DNA of 64,000 nt from the NCBI GenBank assembly GCA_029817715.1, contig JARUPY010000382.1:62001-126000 (forward strand), read 5' to 3'. The notes beneath the pieces are model-generated. The model did not search any database. It worked only from the letters and a program-made list of their open reading frames with translations, and was not told the DNA's origin. Within the stretch, counting starts at the first letter, position 1; every line of letters starts with the position of its first letter. Positions 24,438 through 35,403 of this stretch are shown here, piece by piece. The stretch is from Melastoma dodecandrum. Lineage: Eukaryota > Streptophyta > Magnoliopsida > Myrtales > Melastomataceae. The translations under genes and the position numbers were made by a program.

Positions 24438-26569
24438 ATGGTTGGGTGTAGTGAGAAGATGAGTAATATGGTGCTGGCCTTGGACTCGAGGTGCCCGGAC
24501 GGGGAAGGGCTTGACCCTAAGCTCTGGCACGCCTGCGCCGACGGCATGGTCCAGATGCCGCCTTTGAACTCGAAGGTGATTTACTTCCCTCAGGGCCATG
24601 CGGAGCACGCTGACGGGAGCGTTGAATTTGGGAACTCCCGACTCCCTCCTTTTGTGCTTTGCAGCGTTGCTGGGATCAAGTAATTGGCGGACCCAGATAG
24701 TGACGAGATCTTTGCGAAGATGAGGCTCGTGCCTCTGAGGAGCGGCGATTGCTTTTTTGAGGATGGTGATGACGGGTGGTCGGGGAATGGAGGAGTGGAG
24801 AATCCTGAGAAGGCTACATCCTTTCCGAAGACACTGACGCAGTCGGACGCAAACAATGGCGGAGGGTTCTCCGTCCCAAGGTACTGTGCGGAGACTACTT
24901 TTCCCCGGCTGAACTACTCAGTAGAACCACCTGTGCAGACCATCGTGGTGAAGGATGTGCACGGATAGCTTTGGAAATTCCGGCATATATATAGGGGAAC
25001 TCCCCGTCGGCATCTCCTGACGACTGGGTGGAGCAATTTCGTCTGCCAGAAGAAGCTTGTCGCAGGTGATTCGATCGTCTTCCTTAGGGCGGATGACGGG
25101 GATCTTTGTGTCGGGATAAGGCGTGCAAAAAGGGGGGTCGGGCTCGAATCATCTTGCGGGTGGAACTCGGCCTCGGTAAATCCTGTGCTGCCTCCCTTTG
25201 GTTACAATTTGTTCAATCTGGAGAAAGGAGGCCATCACCATGCGATGCAGGTGAATTCAGAGGAGGATATCCGGTGAAAAGTGAAGGCCGAGACAGTTAC
25301 CCAAGCGGCTGCTCTGGCTGTGAAAGGACACCCGTTCGACGTGATCTTCTATCCTCGAGCAGGCACTCCCGAGTTCTTCGTTAGGGCCTCGTCGGTCAAT
25401 GCTGCGATGCAAATACAGTGGAGTCAGGGGATGCGATTTAAGATGCCGTTTGAGACAGAGGACGCGTCTAGGATTAGCTGGTTCGTGGGCACCATTTCGA
25501 ACGTCCAGGTTGCGGATCCAATCCGATGGCCTAATTCGCCCTGGCGGCTTCTTCAGGTACGGCTTTCTTCTCGCACCTCGAAGTGGACGATACTCACAAG
25601 GTGTTGTTCCTATGAACTGCTTGTGGTGTGATTTCTCAGGTCGCTTGGGACGAACCAGATTTGCTGCAGAATGTGAAGAGTGTTAGTCCGTGGTTAGTGG
25701 AACTGGTGTCGGGCATGCCGTTATTTAATCTCTCTGCATTCTCACCACCAAGAAAGAGACTGCGGACACAGTCCGACTGCCTTCAGATGGACCAGGTTCC
25801 CGTACCATCATTTCCCAACAGCCCCTTGTGCCATATACCAGGCAACATTCAAGCAGGCATCTAGGGAGCCAGGCATGGTGCCCGATTCGGAAGTTTCCCC
25901 CCGGATCTCACTTACAATCACCAAATCAACACGGATCCAGACCCTTTCATTTCCCGACTGCTCAGTTACCCGGCAGTAGCTCCCAAGTTCTCTACGAGTA
26001 ATTTCCTTGACAACCGTGAGGGATATGGATATGGTGGTGCGACGTGCCTGCTCGAGATGGGGAATACTCAACCCTCTTCAAAGGCTGATGAGAAGAAGCC
26101 GCCGTACATCGTTTTGTTTTGTCAAACGATCCCTGCAGAACAGCAGACATCCGATAGCGCCTCCTCCGGCGATACCACAGGGAAGTCCTCGTCAAATTCG
26201 TCGAACTACTCCTACGGATGCATGGGGACAGGCCACTGCAAAGTGTTTGTGGAATCCGACGAAGTCGGCAGGACATTAGACCAATCCCTTCTCCGGTCAT
26301 CCGAAGAGCTGTACAAGAACGTGGTGGACATATTCGGGATCGACGGATCCGAGATGGCGCGGAACATCGTGTACTCGGACGCGGCCGGCGAGATCAAACA
26401 CGCCGGGGATGAACCTTTCAGGTAACTGAAAATCCTCTCAGTCATCTCAAAACATTTTTTTTTCCCCAAAAGCATATGTCCCTCGTACTAATCACTCCAT
26501 GGCAGCAACTTCCTGAGGACCGCGAAGCGGCTCACGATATCGGCGGCGGTCCATGGAGCCGAGACATAG
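24438..26569 (+). pseudogene. ARF16: Clade-C auxin response factor (ARF10/16 type) with four in-frame stop codons
   Basis: Three exons (24438-25556, 25640-26421, 26506-26569) keep one colinear frame of 654 codons, close to the usual family length. The B3 DNA-binding domain is recognisable ([48 protein letters not shown]). So are the auxin-response domain (RISWFVGTIS, RWPNSPWRLLQVAWDEPDLL) and the C-terminal PB1 domain (GHCKVFVESDEVGRTLD, EPFSNFLRTAKRLTI). Four stops interrupt it: TAA 24681 where Tyr/Phe is usual, TAG 24966 after KDVHG, TGA 25275 and TAG 25862 where Gln is usual. There are no indels and all splice sites are intact. Other unusual replacements are Asp for Gly in HACADG and Ser for Arg in LCSVAG. 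An intact copy would encode a miR160-controlled repressor-type ARF. Consensus error is possible, but four substitutions with no indel argue for a young pseudogene. Confidence 0.85.
25855..25875 (+). promoter_or_regulatory. miR160 target site in the ARF10/16-like locus
   Basis: This 21-base site is complementary to miR160 except at the first base and at the seventh and eighth bases of the target. The central segment opposite the expected cleavage point and the whole seed side (AGGGAGCCAGGCA) are intact. Clade-C ARFs are established miR160 targets and the site is at the expected place in the coding region. One mismatch is the C-to-T change that makes the TAG stop at 25862. Confidence 0.85.
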
Positions 26570-27660
26570 TTCGAGCAAAGTGATCGGGGTGCATTACAGA
26601 AAAGTCGAAGCAGCGTTCGAGTTACTCCTCCGCGTGTGGTTAGATGATTTGATATTATGATGTATGTGTTTTAGGGAGGTTCGACCGGGTCACAAGGAGA
26701 CATTGCATGGATTATTAATCGAATTGGGTTTTATTAATTATTTTTATGATTTAAACCAAAGTCAACATTAACACTATCATGTGGACCCAAAACGTAGGAA
26801 TGAATCGATGAATCATCCCATCACACAAAAAATGCAGCACAACAACAACAACATGCAACATCCCTCTCGTTGGTTTATTAAAAAATAAAATATTTAGATG
26901 AGGAGGAGGAGGAGGAGGAGGATCCGACAACGTAGGAAACGGCGACTTTTTGGGTGACAGACACACTTCACGTGTGCCCTTTGGGGTTCTGAAGTGAGAA
27001 TATCCCAATATCATTATTATAATCACAAAGTCTTTGGGTGGAATTTATTTTGCCTCGTCGACTTCAAAAGCCTTCTACCAGTCTACCTTTTCTTCGTTTG
27101 GTTCAACAAAGTCTCTTCCAGCCGAGCCGATTCGACCGCAACATTTTTCTCTAATGTAATCAGCTACGTACCGTGGACACGATGTTTACGTTCACTACTC
27201 ACTTCTCTGAAGAACACCTTCTTATTCATTTTCTCCTGACCCTCTTTTCTTCCTTCTTCCATGTTTATTTTCATCCTGTCTGAAAAGGCCACCGGCCCCC
27301 CGACATTAAAAATGGACCAGGCCCAAAGCTACCGTAATAAGGCCCACGGGCCCATGACATGGCGTGACGCTGACCCCCATCACTACACAGCCGCCCTCTT
27401 CCTTCTTCTTCTTGTAATATCAAAGTCTGAGAATGCGGCTAGATGAAGCAATGGATGAATGTCCGAGCGCAAACAAAGCATTCTGGACTCCCTTCGAAAA
27501 TTTCAGAGATCATACATCTCCTCCCCCCCCCCCCACCCCGCCCCTCCCATTTTTATTACCGAGAGTCGCAAGAAAAAGTCCCCAAATTGGACCCGAGTGA
27601 AGAAAAAGTCCCTCGGACTCACTCGGATATGAATAGGTAGGAGTGCCGGGTTGTCATTAC
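26570..27660. other. Intergenic region between convergent genes
   Basis: No gene recognised. It should hold the 3' ends of the ARF locus (plus strand) and the endosulfine gene (minus strand). A GAGGAG run lies near 26900, a poly-C run near 27522, and GGCCCA/GGGCC motifs near 27316-27350. None can be assigned a role. Confidence 0.5.
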
Positions 27661-29162
27661 TCAGTCGTTGGGTGTGGCAGTTTCATCAGTTCCGGCGCTT
27701 CCTCCATCTGCCAAAAAACAAAACCCAGCGTATTACGGTTTTACACCCAGAGGCAATGGGAGAACTCGAGGTATGTACCTTCTTCGTTGGACGGAGCATA
27801 AGGGGACTTCCTGTATCTGGTTTGCTGCTGTGTCGGCTGAAAACAAGCACAACAATTAATCGTCAACGTATGAGGATAAATCGATGTGGTTGATCGCACC
27901 GTCAACCTAAAGAAGTCAATAAAACGTCCAATCCACTGATGCGATCAAGAATGCCAAACTAGACAATTAATGGATGGGGCCGTCAATGTCAGGGGATTGA
28001 TCTAACTGATAGCTACATGTAGCGAGCAACTAGGAACAAAAAATCCTTCTCACACAGTCCATTTATAAGATTGGCATGGACTGTCGAACTACTCGCAGAA
28101 AAAAGTACCTGCAATTTAGGTCGGAGGGCTTTGAGAGGACCCTTTGGCTTCTCAACACCTTGCTGTTGTCGAGTACATGTTTGTTAATACTATAAATAGT
28201 AACAAGAAACTAACTTCGATCTTGGCATCGCGTTAACATACCTTTCCCAGTGCCCAGTCCGCAGAATCAAAATAAGCACGTTCGTGGTCCTGTTGGACAA
28301 ATCCAAGACTTAGAAGCAAGAAAGCAAGGCTGACATTAATCTAAAGAAGTCGGTTGGGCACAATCTATGACCTTAGAGATAAGAGGCGGCTTCTTGGGCA
28401 CTATGCCTCCATATTTCTTCTTTATAGCAGCTTCCTACAGCAGCACATCAAACAACGAATTCACCATGATTGTTCCGCGAGAGCAAACAGCAATAATCAG
28501 AAACACCTAGGCTAAAGCTTGAAGATTGTGGAAAACAACGTCAGATAATTGAAAGCATTAGCCATGGCCAAAGAATTTCTTCCAAAAGATATGAAAACGG
28601 GATCTGATCCAAAATCCATTCACTGAGCACAGGCAACACTTGCCTATTTCTTTATAGTCCTAATACCAAACATACTCCTATTACCGTCCGTCAGTGAGCA
28701 TTAATTAAGGTTCTCCGACTCACTTAGTCCCTACTTCAACGTTACTCAACAACTTCCCGATTCCATTTCTAGCAATAGGAGAACTATACCATCAGCTAGA
28801 ATTAACATCAATGCAAGTAAAAACTCTAGATATGAACCCAGTCGGGGCCAAACAGTCGCTTTGCTACCTACTACTCTCAAATGATCTTGCAACCAAACAA
28901 ATCAGGAATTCCTAGCCCCCAGGTGGAATTTACTTCGTCGAACCAACTTTCATCCACCATGAATGAGATCGCTCCGAGGCAAAAACAACTTGATTCTAAC
29001 ACCTCAGAACAGAAGCCATCATCGATTAAAAAAGTACCAGAATATAAACAAAACCCGGAAAAAAAACAATAGCAAATCGACCTCATCCTGCGAGGAAGGC
29101 ACAGCAGCGGCAGTGGCCGCGGCGTCTCCCTCGATTAGCTCCTGATCCTTCGCGTCCTCCAT
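27661..29162 (-). CDS. Endosulfine/ARPP-19 family protein
   Basis: Six minus-strand exons: 29082-29162, 28372-28434, 28242-28289, 28109-28162, 27779-27836 and 27661-27707, giving 116 residues. The N-terminus is acidic and alanine-rich. The family core follows: EAAIKKKYGGIVPKKPPLIS, then DHERAYFDSADWALGK, then EKPKGPLKALRPKLQ. In animals and yeast, phosphorylation of the serine in the FDSxD motif by Greatwall-type kinases turns the protein into a PP2A-B55 inhibitor; here that serine is residue 57. Whether the plant protein acts the same way is inferred. Plant members have FDSADW where animals have FDSGDY. The exons are too short to stand out as long reading frames; I found them by matching the core in steps. 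All phases and GT-AG sites agree. Confidence 0.9.
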
Positions 29163-31472
29163 ATTCTCTATCAAAACCTAAAATCAACCAATCCAAATCC
29201 AATCAATTTCAATCATCATCCCCCAAATCAAAAGGACTGAATCCGATTCACTTCGATTAATCGCCAACCAAACTCAATCCCGAATCGATCAGGGACTAAA
29301 GGTACGTGCCTTGTGGTGGATGTGGGTCGTTCGTCTGTTCGACCCTGGATAATGAGGATGGTTCCAAGCAGATGAGGAAGAAGAAAAGGAATAACAAAAT
29401 TATATGCGAACGTTGGGCCTCCGAGGACCATTTGGTAAATTCATGCTCACTTCCATTCCACGTCTGATTCCGACAACATATGCACCACTTTCTTTTTTGG
29501 TAAGTACTTCAAACTCTTCAGTTTGTGTTAAGCGAGAGACTTCGCTCCGCCTGACTGTCGCTCAATCGCCGTCATCCATCATTCGCCAAACTGCCATAGT
29601 TGATTGATTACTGCAGTTTCTATTCATAAACCAGGTTGTGCCTGAGCCGATGACTGACACCATTAACAGTAATTTCATGTTCGATGCCGCGGGTAACTTC
29701 TTTCCTGTTACCATATGTACAAATGAGCTAACAAATTACAATACACGTCTATATCGCGGACGCGGCTAATGTCTCGTGCATGGTATATTCCGTCAGTGGT
29801 ATATTCCGTCCGAAACAATATCCTATATATTGTTTCGTACTTACGAAGAACTTCGTACTTTTTTACAAAATAGTGCTCGCTCGTTAAATTAAATGGACTT
29901 TGGTTCATAAGGTACGAATTAATTTAGTAGATTACGAACTACTTCGTAAAATTTTATGAAACAATAACTTGAACTTCGTAAAATATCATGGGCCTTTATG
30001 GGCTTGTTTGTACCATTTCTTAAAATTTAACGGAACTTATTTAGTAAAATACGAGTATAAAGTATAAAAATTGACGGTGCGCTTCGTACATTTTTACGAA
30101 GCCCACGTGACTTTTTACGAACTTGACGAATAAATATACGATGCAATGAAAGTATACCCGAACCTTAATCCATAACAATAGACCGCTCACTGAAGACAAA
30201 TTTCGCGAGGTAGAGTCGATTGACAACCGAGAGTGACAGCCCCATTGGAATTGCCGCGGACTTCATCTCCGATGTGGGTGTGGAAGGTTCTGACTGGCCG
30301 TTGACTGAGTAGGGACGGGACAGAGTTTGGAGACCTTTCCGTTGCAACTGGGGTGTTAAAGTAACGGGCTGGGCTTCCGATAATCGTGGCGGGCAGCTGC
30401 CCGGACTCTCCTCTTCAGACCCCCTGATTAATTGCATGAAAGCCCATCTGCACAAATTTGAGCAATTTCAGGGAAAGTTCTTGTCGAAGTACGATGAAGT
30501 TGGAGTTGGCGACCCGGTTGTCCTTGGAAGAGGGTGGAAACAAAACCAAAGGGGGGCCTTTCCCCTTTCCCGTCGCCATCCCACAACCAAATAAACTTTC
30601 GAGAATATTAATGTTATTACTATTTGTTGGCGCGGAATTAGTTCCCCACTACATATACCAAATTTTACAGTGATTTGTGTATTTATCGTAAAATAAATGA
30701 ATACAAATTGAAAGAGAAATACAATATTTGAATTAATCAAACAATACTAAATTACAAGACGACACTTATAAACATGACGTGAAGTGAAAATATAACAAAA
30801 GGAACTAGAAGACGGCAACGGAACTCTTCAAACGGACGGCAGCAGACGAACGGCGACTACGGCAGATCCTTTCTAGAATCTACCTCGGTGGATTGACGAT
30901 CGGACGTAGCGAAGGTGAAGGTGGTTTCGAGACGCTGGTTTCAGGATGTTGGAAAGAAATTAGAGAAAAATCTGAGTTATGTGTTTGAATTGTATTTCGT
31001 GGTCTTGTCTCGTTGTTTTTTCCGCCTTTTATGTTCCTAAAATTTTGCAGTTGTGATTCTTCATTTGTTACGTGGTTATCATAAATCGTATATCGTATGC
31101 ACTATCTTATTTATATTTTATATGAGCCACACACGTCGTATCTTAAACGGCTTCTCTAAACTTGTCACATGTCATGTTTTATCATCGTGACCAGACGTGT
31201 ATTAAAGTAAAAAAATATGACACTTTATAGTCTCTCAAGTTATCGTATAGGTATCGAGTTACGTAATACATATAGTCCACTCTATGCGTGATTCGAATAA
31301 CGTTATTCTTGGACTTATCGAGACAGAGTCACGCGTCTTCCACCCGTTAAAAACGAAGCACAAAAATCACCTGTCACGATTATGCGACAAGGATTCCGTC
31401 AGCTGCTACTTTCCCAGTTAATCCCACGCAACCTCGAAAGGATACCCAGAAACCACTCCCCAACCGGGGAGG
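29163..31472. other. Intergenic region with TTCGTA-rich repeat
   Basis: No gene recognised. The segment 29.74-30.15 kb is rich in TTCGTA and TACGAA and shares phrases such as CTTCGTAC and ACAAAATAGTGC with 505-585 at the window start, suggesting copies of one decayed repeat family. A 96-codon minus-strand frame at 30165-30455 has no domain I recognise. The minus-strand promoter of the endosulfine gene should lie just above 29.16 kb. Confidence 0.5.
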
Positions 31473-32888
31473 ATGCACTTATGGCCGTCGAAGAAAGTGA
31501 GGGACTTCTTCACCGCGTCTCACCTCGACTTCCTCGAGCGCAACCGCAGGGAGAAAAGACAATCCCTCCTCCTCAAGCAGACCTCTCGCTCCACGTCCTT
31601 TAATGGATACAACCGCAAGGTTGCCGGCGATGGGGAAGAGGAGGGGGGAAGGGAAGGGGCGTGCGCCACGCCCAGAGGAGGAGGTGGTGGTGGACATGGG
31701 TTCTGGAAGGAGGTCTTGTATTCCTGTTGTTGCCTGGATTTCTGGTTCGGCTGTTCTGGTAAATTCAACTATTTGTTTGGAATATAGATTTTGTTATCTT
31801 CTTTTTTTGTGCCGGTTAATCGGTAGCGGTCGATTTGGAGAAATTTTCGGAATTCATTGGGGGTTGGGCGTGATCGCCTACTGTTCCCTTGTTTCCAGTG
31901 ATGGGGGCAGCTTGGGTAGGTCGACGGACAGAGTTTAGCGATTGGATTGGACTCACTTTCAGATGCTCTTCCCTTGATTGGCCCCGTGACGCTCGGATGT
32001 GGTAGGTTGTGTACTTGTTACTACTCTATCCCCAGTGCGACCCTATTTGGTCATGAGGAGAATACTGGAAGGGCTGAGAACTGCGATCGCCGGTACCTTG
32101 CCATGGATGTGTCTTGGGCGTTTTCTACGAAAGCGAGTTGGTTTTTGGGACTCTTGAGAGCTGAATTGGTGCTAATCTGGCTTCCCATGGATGGTGTTTC
32201 TGGTAGAATTGATGTATGTATGCTATTTGAGTTACTGGGGAGGTGCGTCTTGTGCTGTTGGAGAGTCTAAGGTGCGGGAATAACGAGCTAGACAATTGTC
32301 ATTGTGATAAGTTCAGTCTGGATGTCTGGTTTCGATGTGGAGCATGTTGTTGTCACAACATTCGCAGTTGGATCAGTCAGTAGTTAGAAATCAGAATATT
32401 GACCACCATCTGGGTCTTTCCTGCTTGTGGTTGAATCCTGGGCTGGTGTCGATGGTTAAGTTCCATTCTCAGTTGCAGTTAGATGTTGTGTTTGTGTCCT
32501 GACCACATGATGCATGGATTTCATTGACCTGAGAATGTTCATGTCATGAGGTGTCTCGGGGAAAAAGAACCTTCATTTGGATGGTTCCGATTACATGACT
32601 TACTTGGCTGCCTAAGTAGATGGGATGAAGTGAATTTGCTGAACTCATTGGACCCATGATGCATGTTATATGAGATATAATGTGTGGATGACTCAGTACA
32701 AGAGCACTCAGATCCTGAATGCTGCAGTTGTACACCTTCTCCGATCATGCCTATGACCTCACCAAGATCTTTGCATCTGCCTATGCCTTTAGTTGTCGTA
32801 TATGTATGTTTGCATGTATGCTTGATTGGCTAGCTTTTACTGGGGATTTATGATCTTTTGCAAAAACTGCATTTCAGATGAAGAATGA
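31473..32888 (+). CDS. Small uncharacterised basic, cysteine-rich protein (tentative two-exon model)
   Basis: I do not recognise this gene. Exon 1 (31473-31758) encodes a basic N-terminus (MHLWPSKKVRDFF, LERNRREKRQSLLLK), a Gly/Glu-rich linker and a hydrophobic cysteine-containing end (FWKEVLYSCCCLDFWFGCS). A good donor, GTAAAT, follows. Joining it in phase to the acceptor at 32876-32877 adds only D-E-E and a stop, giving about 98 residues with an acidic tip. Without splicing the frame ends at 31787. The hydrophobic Cys-rich end could be a membrane anchor or acylation site, which is inference. The roughly 1.1-kb intervening sequence is T-rich like an intron. An alternative is that the transcript is noncoding. 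Confidence 0.4.
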
Positions 32889-33352
32889 AGATGGAGCTGC
32901 AGATGGAGGTTCACAGAATTCCTGTACCATCTTGGCAACCCGACGCACACAACCTCCCCGATTAGATTCTTAACATCATAGGATGCATCTATAGCCGCAG
33001 AAAGTGATGATTGATTAGGTTAAAATGTATATCTTATGTATAGCTATTGTTCGAACCATGCCTGACTGGGAAGGGCCTGTCGACATGGTAATCAGCAATT
33101 GTCGAGTATCCTATCGACATGGTAATCAGCAATTGTGAGTATCAATTTGGATTGATGTGGTTGGACCCTATATTTGCAAATGAGCTGAACTGATGAACGC
33201 TTTAATATCACTAATCCCCACAGCAGATTACTTCCCAGATCATACAACACCCAGAGATTATGGTCTTTCCAAAGGGCTAAACCATTTATGAATCCAACCG
33301 GCCGGTGCACCCGCGCCACCTAACATGGTTTTCCCCCTTGTAACTGATCGAA
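32889..33352. other. Spacer between convergent genes
   Basis: Holds the presumed 3' end of the small plus-strand gene, the 34-base tandem duplication listed separately, and the 3' flank of the lipase-like gene. No coding sequence recognised. Confidence 0.5.
33080..33147. repeat. 34-bp tandem duplication
   Basis: The phrase TCGACATGGTAATCAGCAAT occurs at about 33080 and again 34 bases later, with near-identical flanking bases (GAGTATC). The high identity suggests a recent duplication. Confidence 0.85.
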
Positions 33353-34309
33353 TCAAGCCGTAGCTCTGGCTAGTAGCCACTCCTTCATATCCCCAAACAC
33401 CATCTCCACACTCTCCTCTGGCTCTCCGATCAGCTGGTGCCACATCCCTGGGTAAACCTTCATTGTCTTGTCCTCACTTTGTGCCCTCTGGTACAGCTCC
33501 TCGGCACAAGCTGGGTCGCACACCACATCCTCCGCGCCGTGCACGATTAGTAGCGGCACCTCCACCTCCTCGAACTTCCCCTGCAGATCCCTGCAGATCC
33601 TCATAAGCTCGAGAGCGGTTGCTGCCCTTGGCCTCGCCACAGTCCTCCTAGGGCTTGCCAGCGCCAGCTTCCGCTTCCATTCCACCTTGAAAGACCGGTC
33701 AGGGATTGACCCCCGCGTGGGTACGACCCTCCAAGTGGGAACCACAGCAGCCACAGCCGAGAGGAAGTGCTCGAGCGGCCACGGGGGTTTGAACTTGTCA
33801 CTGATCCCACACATGGCGCCATTGAGCACGAGCCCCCTCCAAGCCCCCTTCTGCCTTAGCGTGATGTACAGAGCGATTGCCCCGCCGAGGGACTCCGCGT
33901 ACAGGAAAGCCGGAAGGGAGGCTGGGAACCGCGCCCGGAACGAGTCGAAGAACGAGATGCAGTCATCCACGACGGGGTTTATGTCGGGGACGTGAGCGAT
34001 CAGGCCGTCGGAGAACCCGTGGCCCTGGTGGTCGATAGCGCAGGTAGCGAACCCTGCCTCGGCGAAGAACACCGAAGTAAGCTGGAGTAACCAGCTGGAC
34101 TCGCCGGTGAAGCCGTGGACTACGGCGAGGACGCCGACGGGCTCGGCGGGAGGGAGCGGGGTCCACCACTGGGTGAAGAGGCGGATAGAGCGGGAATTGG
34201 TGATGTAGTCGGAGCCGTGAGCAACAGAGTGGCGGGTGTAGAAATCGGCAGGGGAAAGGTGGCCGAAGGGGGTCGTGGCATTAGCGTCGCGGATCGGGTG
34301 GGGCGGCAT
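33353..34309 (-). CDS. Monoglyceride-lipase / caffeoylshikimate-esterase-like alpha/beta hydrolase
   Basis: Single-exon gene of 318 residues, typical of plant MAGL-like proteins. The oxyanion HG is at 65-66 (VVHGFTGESSW) and the conserved DHQGHGFSDG follows at 93-102. The nucleophile serine is S140 in YAESLGGA, with aspartate D261 in HGAEDVVCD and histidine H291 in PGMWHQL. The usual GXSXG elbow has alanine in its first position (AESLGG). The family includes monoacylglycerol lipases and the lignin-pathway caffeoylshikimate esterase; sequence alone does not tell which substrate is used. No signal peptide is evident, so it is probably cytosolic or peripherally membrane-bound. The start follows directly after a short leader and the ending is a clean stop. 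It converges with the small gene to its left. Confidence 0.9.
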   Translation of the reverse strand: MPPHPIRDANATTPFGHLSPADFYTRHSVAHGSDYITNSRSIRLFTQWWTPLPPAEPVGVLAVVHGFTGESSWLLQLTSVFFAEAGFATCAIDHQGHGFSDGLIAHVPDINPVVDDCISFFDSFRARFPASLPAFLYAESLGGAIALYITLRQKGAWRGLVLNGAMCGISDKFKPPWPLEHFLSAVAAVVPTWRVVPTRGSIPDRSFKVEWKRKLALASPRRTVARPRAATALELMRICRDLQGKFEEVEVPLLIVHGAEDVVCDPACAEELYQRAQSEDKTMKVYPGMWHQLIGEPEESVEMVFGDMKEWLLARATA

Positions 34310-35328
34310 CGTCTGTCAGATAGTGGTGTTGGTTGATGGATTCGAGTCCGTCACGAATTTATGGTTGTGTTGTGTAGTTGAGGGAGGAGGGATGATGGTA
34401 AAAAAAATAAATGGCACGAAAACTGAATGAATTTTGATTGATACCATACGGGCGTTGCGTTGGTTTAGGATTTAATTGGCATTCAACAGCCCCAACCGGA
34501 ACCCCTCACTGGTGATGTGACATGAATGATTTAACTGTTGCCATGTATATCCTCCTCCTCGAGTCTTTGTTATAATTTAGCTAAAAATAACTTGTGAAAT
34601 GTGATAAGAAATTCTAAATTCGTCAAAAATATAATGATGTTTTTAGTTAGAAAAAAACTTCCACTACCTTCAACAAATTAAAGTTAAACCCCCTGTTCCC
34701 TGAAGTCTACTTTTAAAATGAAAATTAAAATCGAATTTTCTAACTTTATAAAAAATGAATTTATTAATCATGATTTCAGGTCATTAACTATATCTCCTTT
34801 ATGAAAAACAATAACGAATATTATTTTATAAATTGGACACGTGTCACTGTCACCTGTTTGATACAGTATGTAAATATATCACGCTTCTTCTTTTTTTTTT
34901 TTTCCCTTTTTCCTTGTTAGTGTTGCGTATTTCTTTTACAACTAATAATATCTCTTTTTAGGAGTTTACATAAAAGTAATTCTATTTTGAAATAGCGAAA
35001 TTCTCCCTGAGCTTTACTAGAGATTTCTTATTCCAACGCCTGAATGCAATTAAATCAGGGAACACAAAAGAAAGCGGTTAGTAAAATACTAAGTACGGTA
35101 CAACCCTATGTTCTTTAGTTCCATGCCTCCTAAACGGCGACTCCCTTTTTTTATAGGCTATTAGCCCTCCCTTAATTCCTCCAAATAAGTAGTTGTAATG
35201 GCAATTAGATGGCTATGTAGTATCCTGGATAAGTCTACAACTCCCGAAGTATACGAGAGATGACCTCTCTACAGTCAATCTACAATGGATAAGTCCTCGC
35301 AAGTCTCTGAGAGTCAAATTCACCACAA

Positions 35329-35403
35329 GTCTACGAGCTCACCACATGTTTACGCACTCACCAAGTCTATGAGCTCATCACATGTCTACAAGCTCATCAT
35401 CAT
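35329..35403. repeat. Imperfect 17-19-bp tandem repeat
   Basis: Four units related to GTCTACGAGCTCACCACAT begin at about 35329, 35348, 35365 and 35384. Unit length varies between 17 and 19 bases. No function is visible. Confidence 0.6.

Noticed and set aside
30165..30455. 96-codon minus-strand frame
   Set aside because: No recognisable domain, no splice context, and it lies in repeat-rich intergenic DNA.
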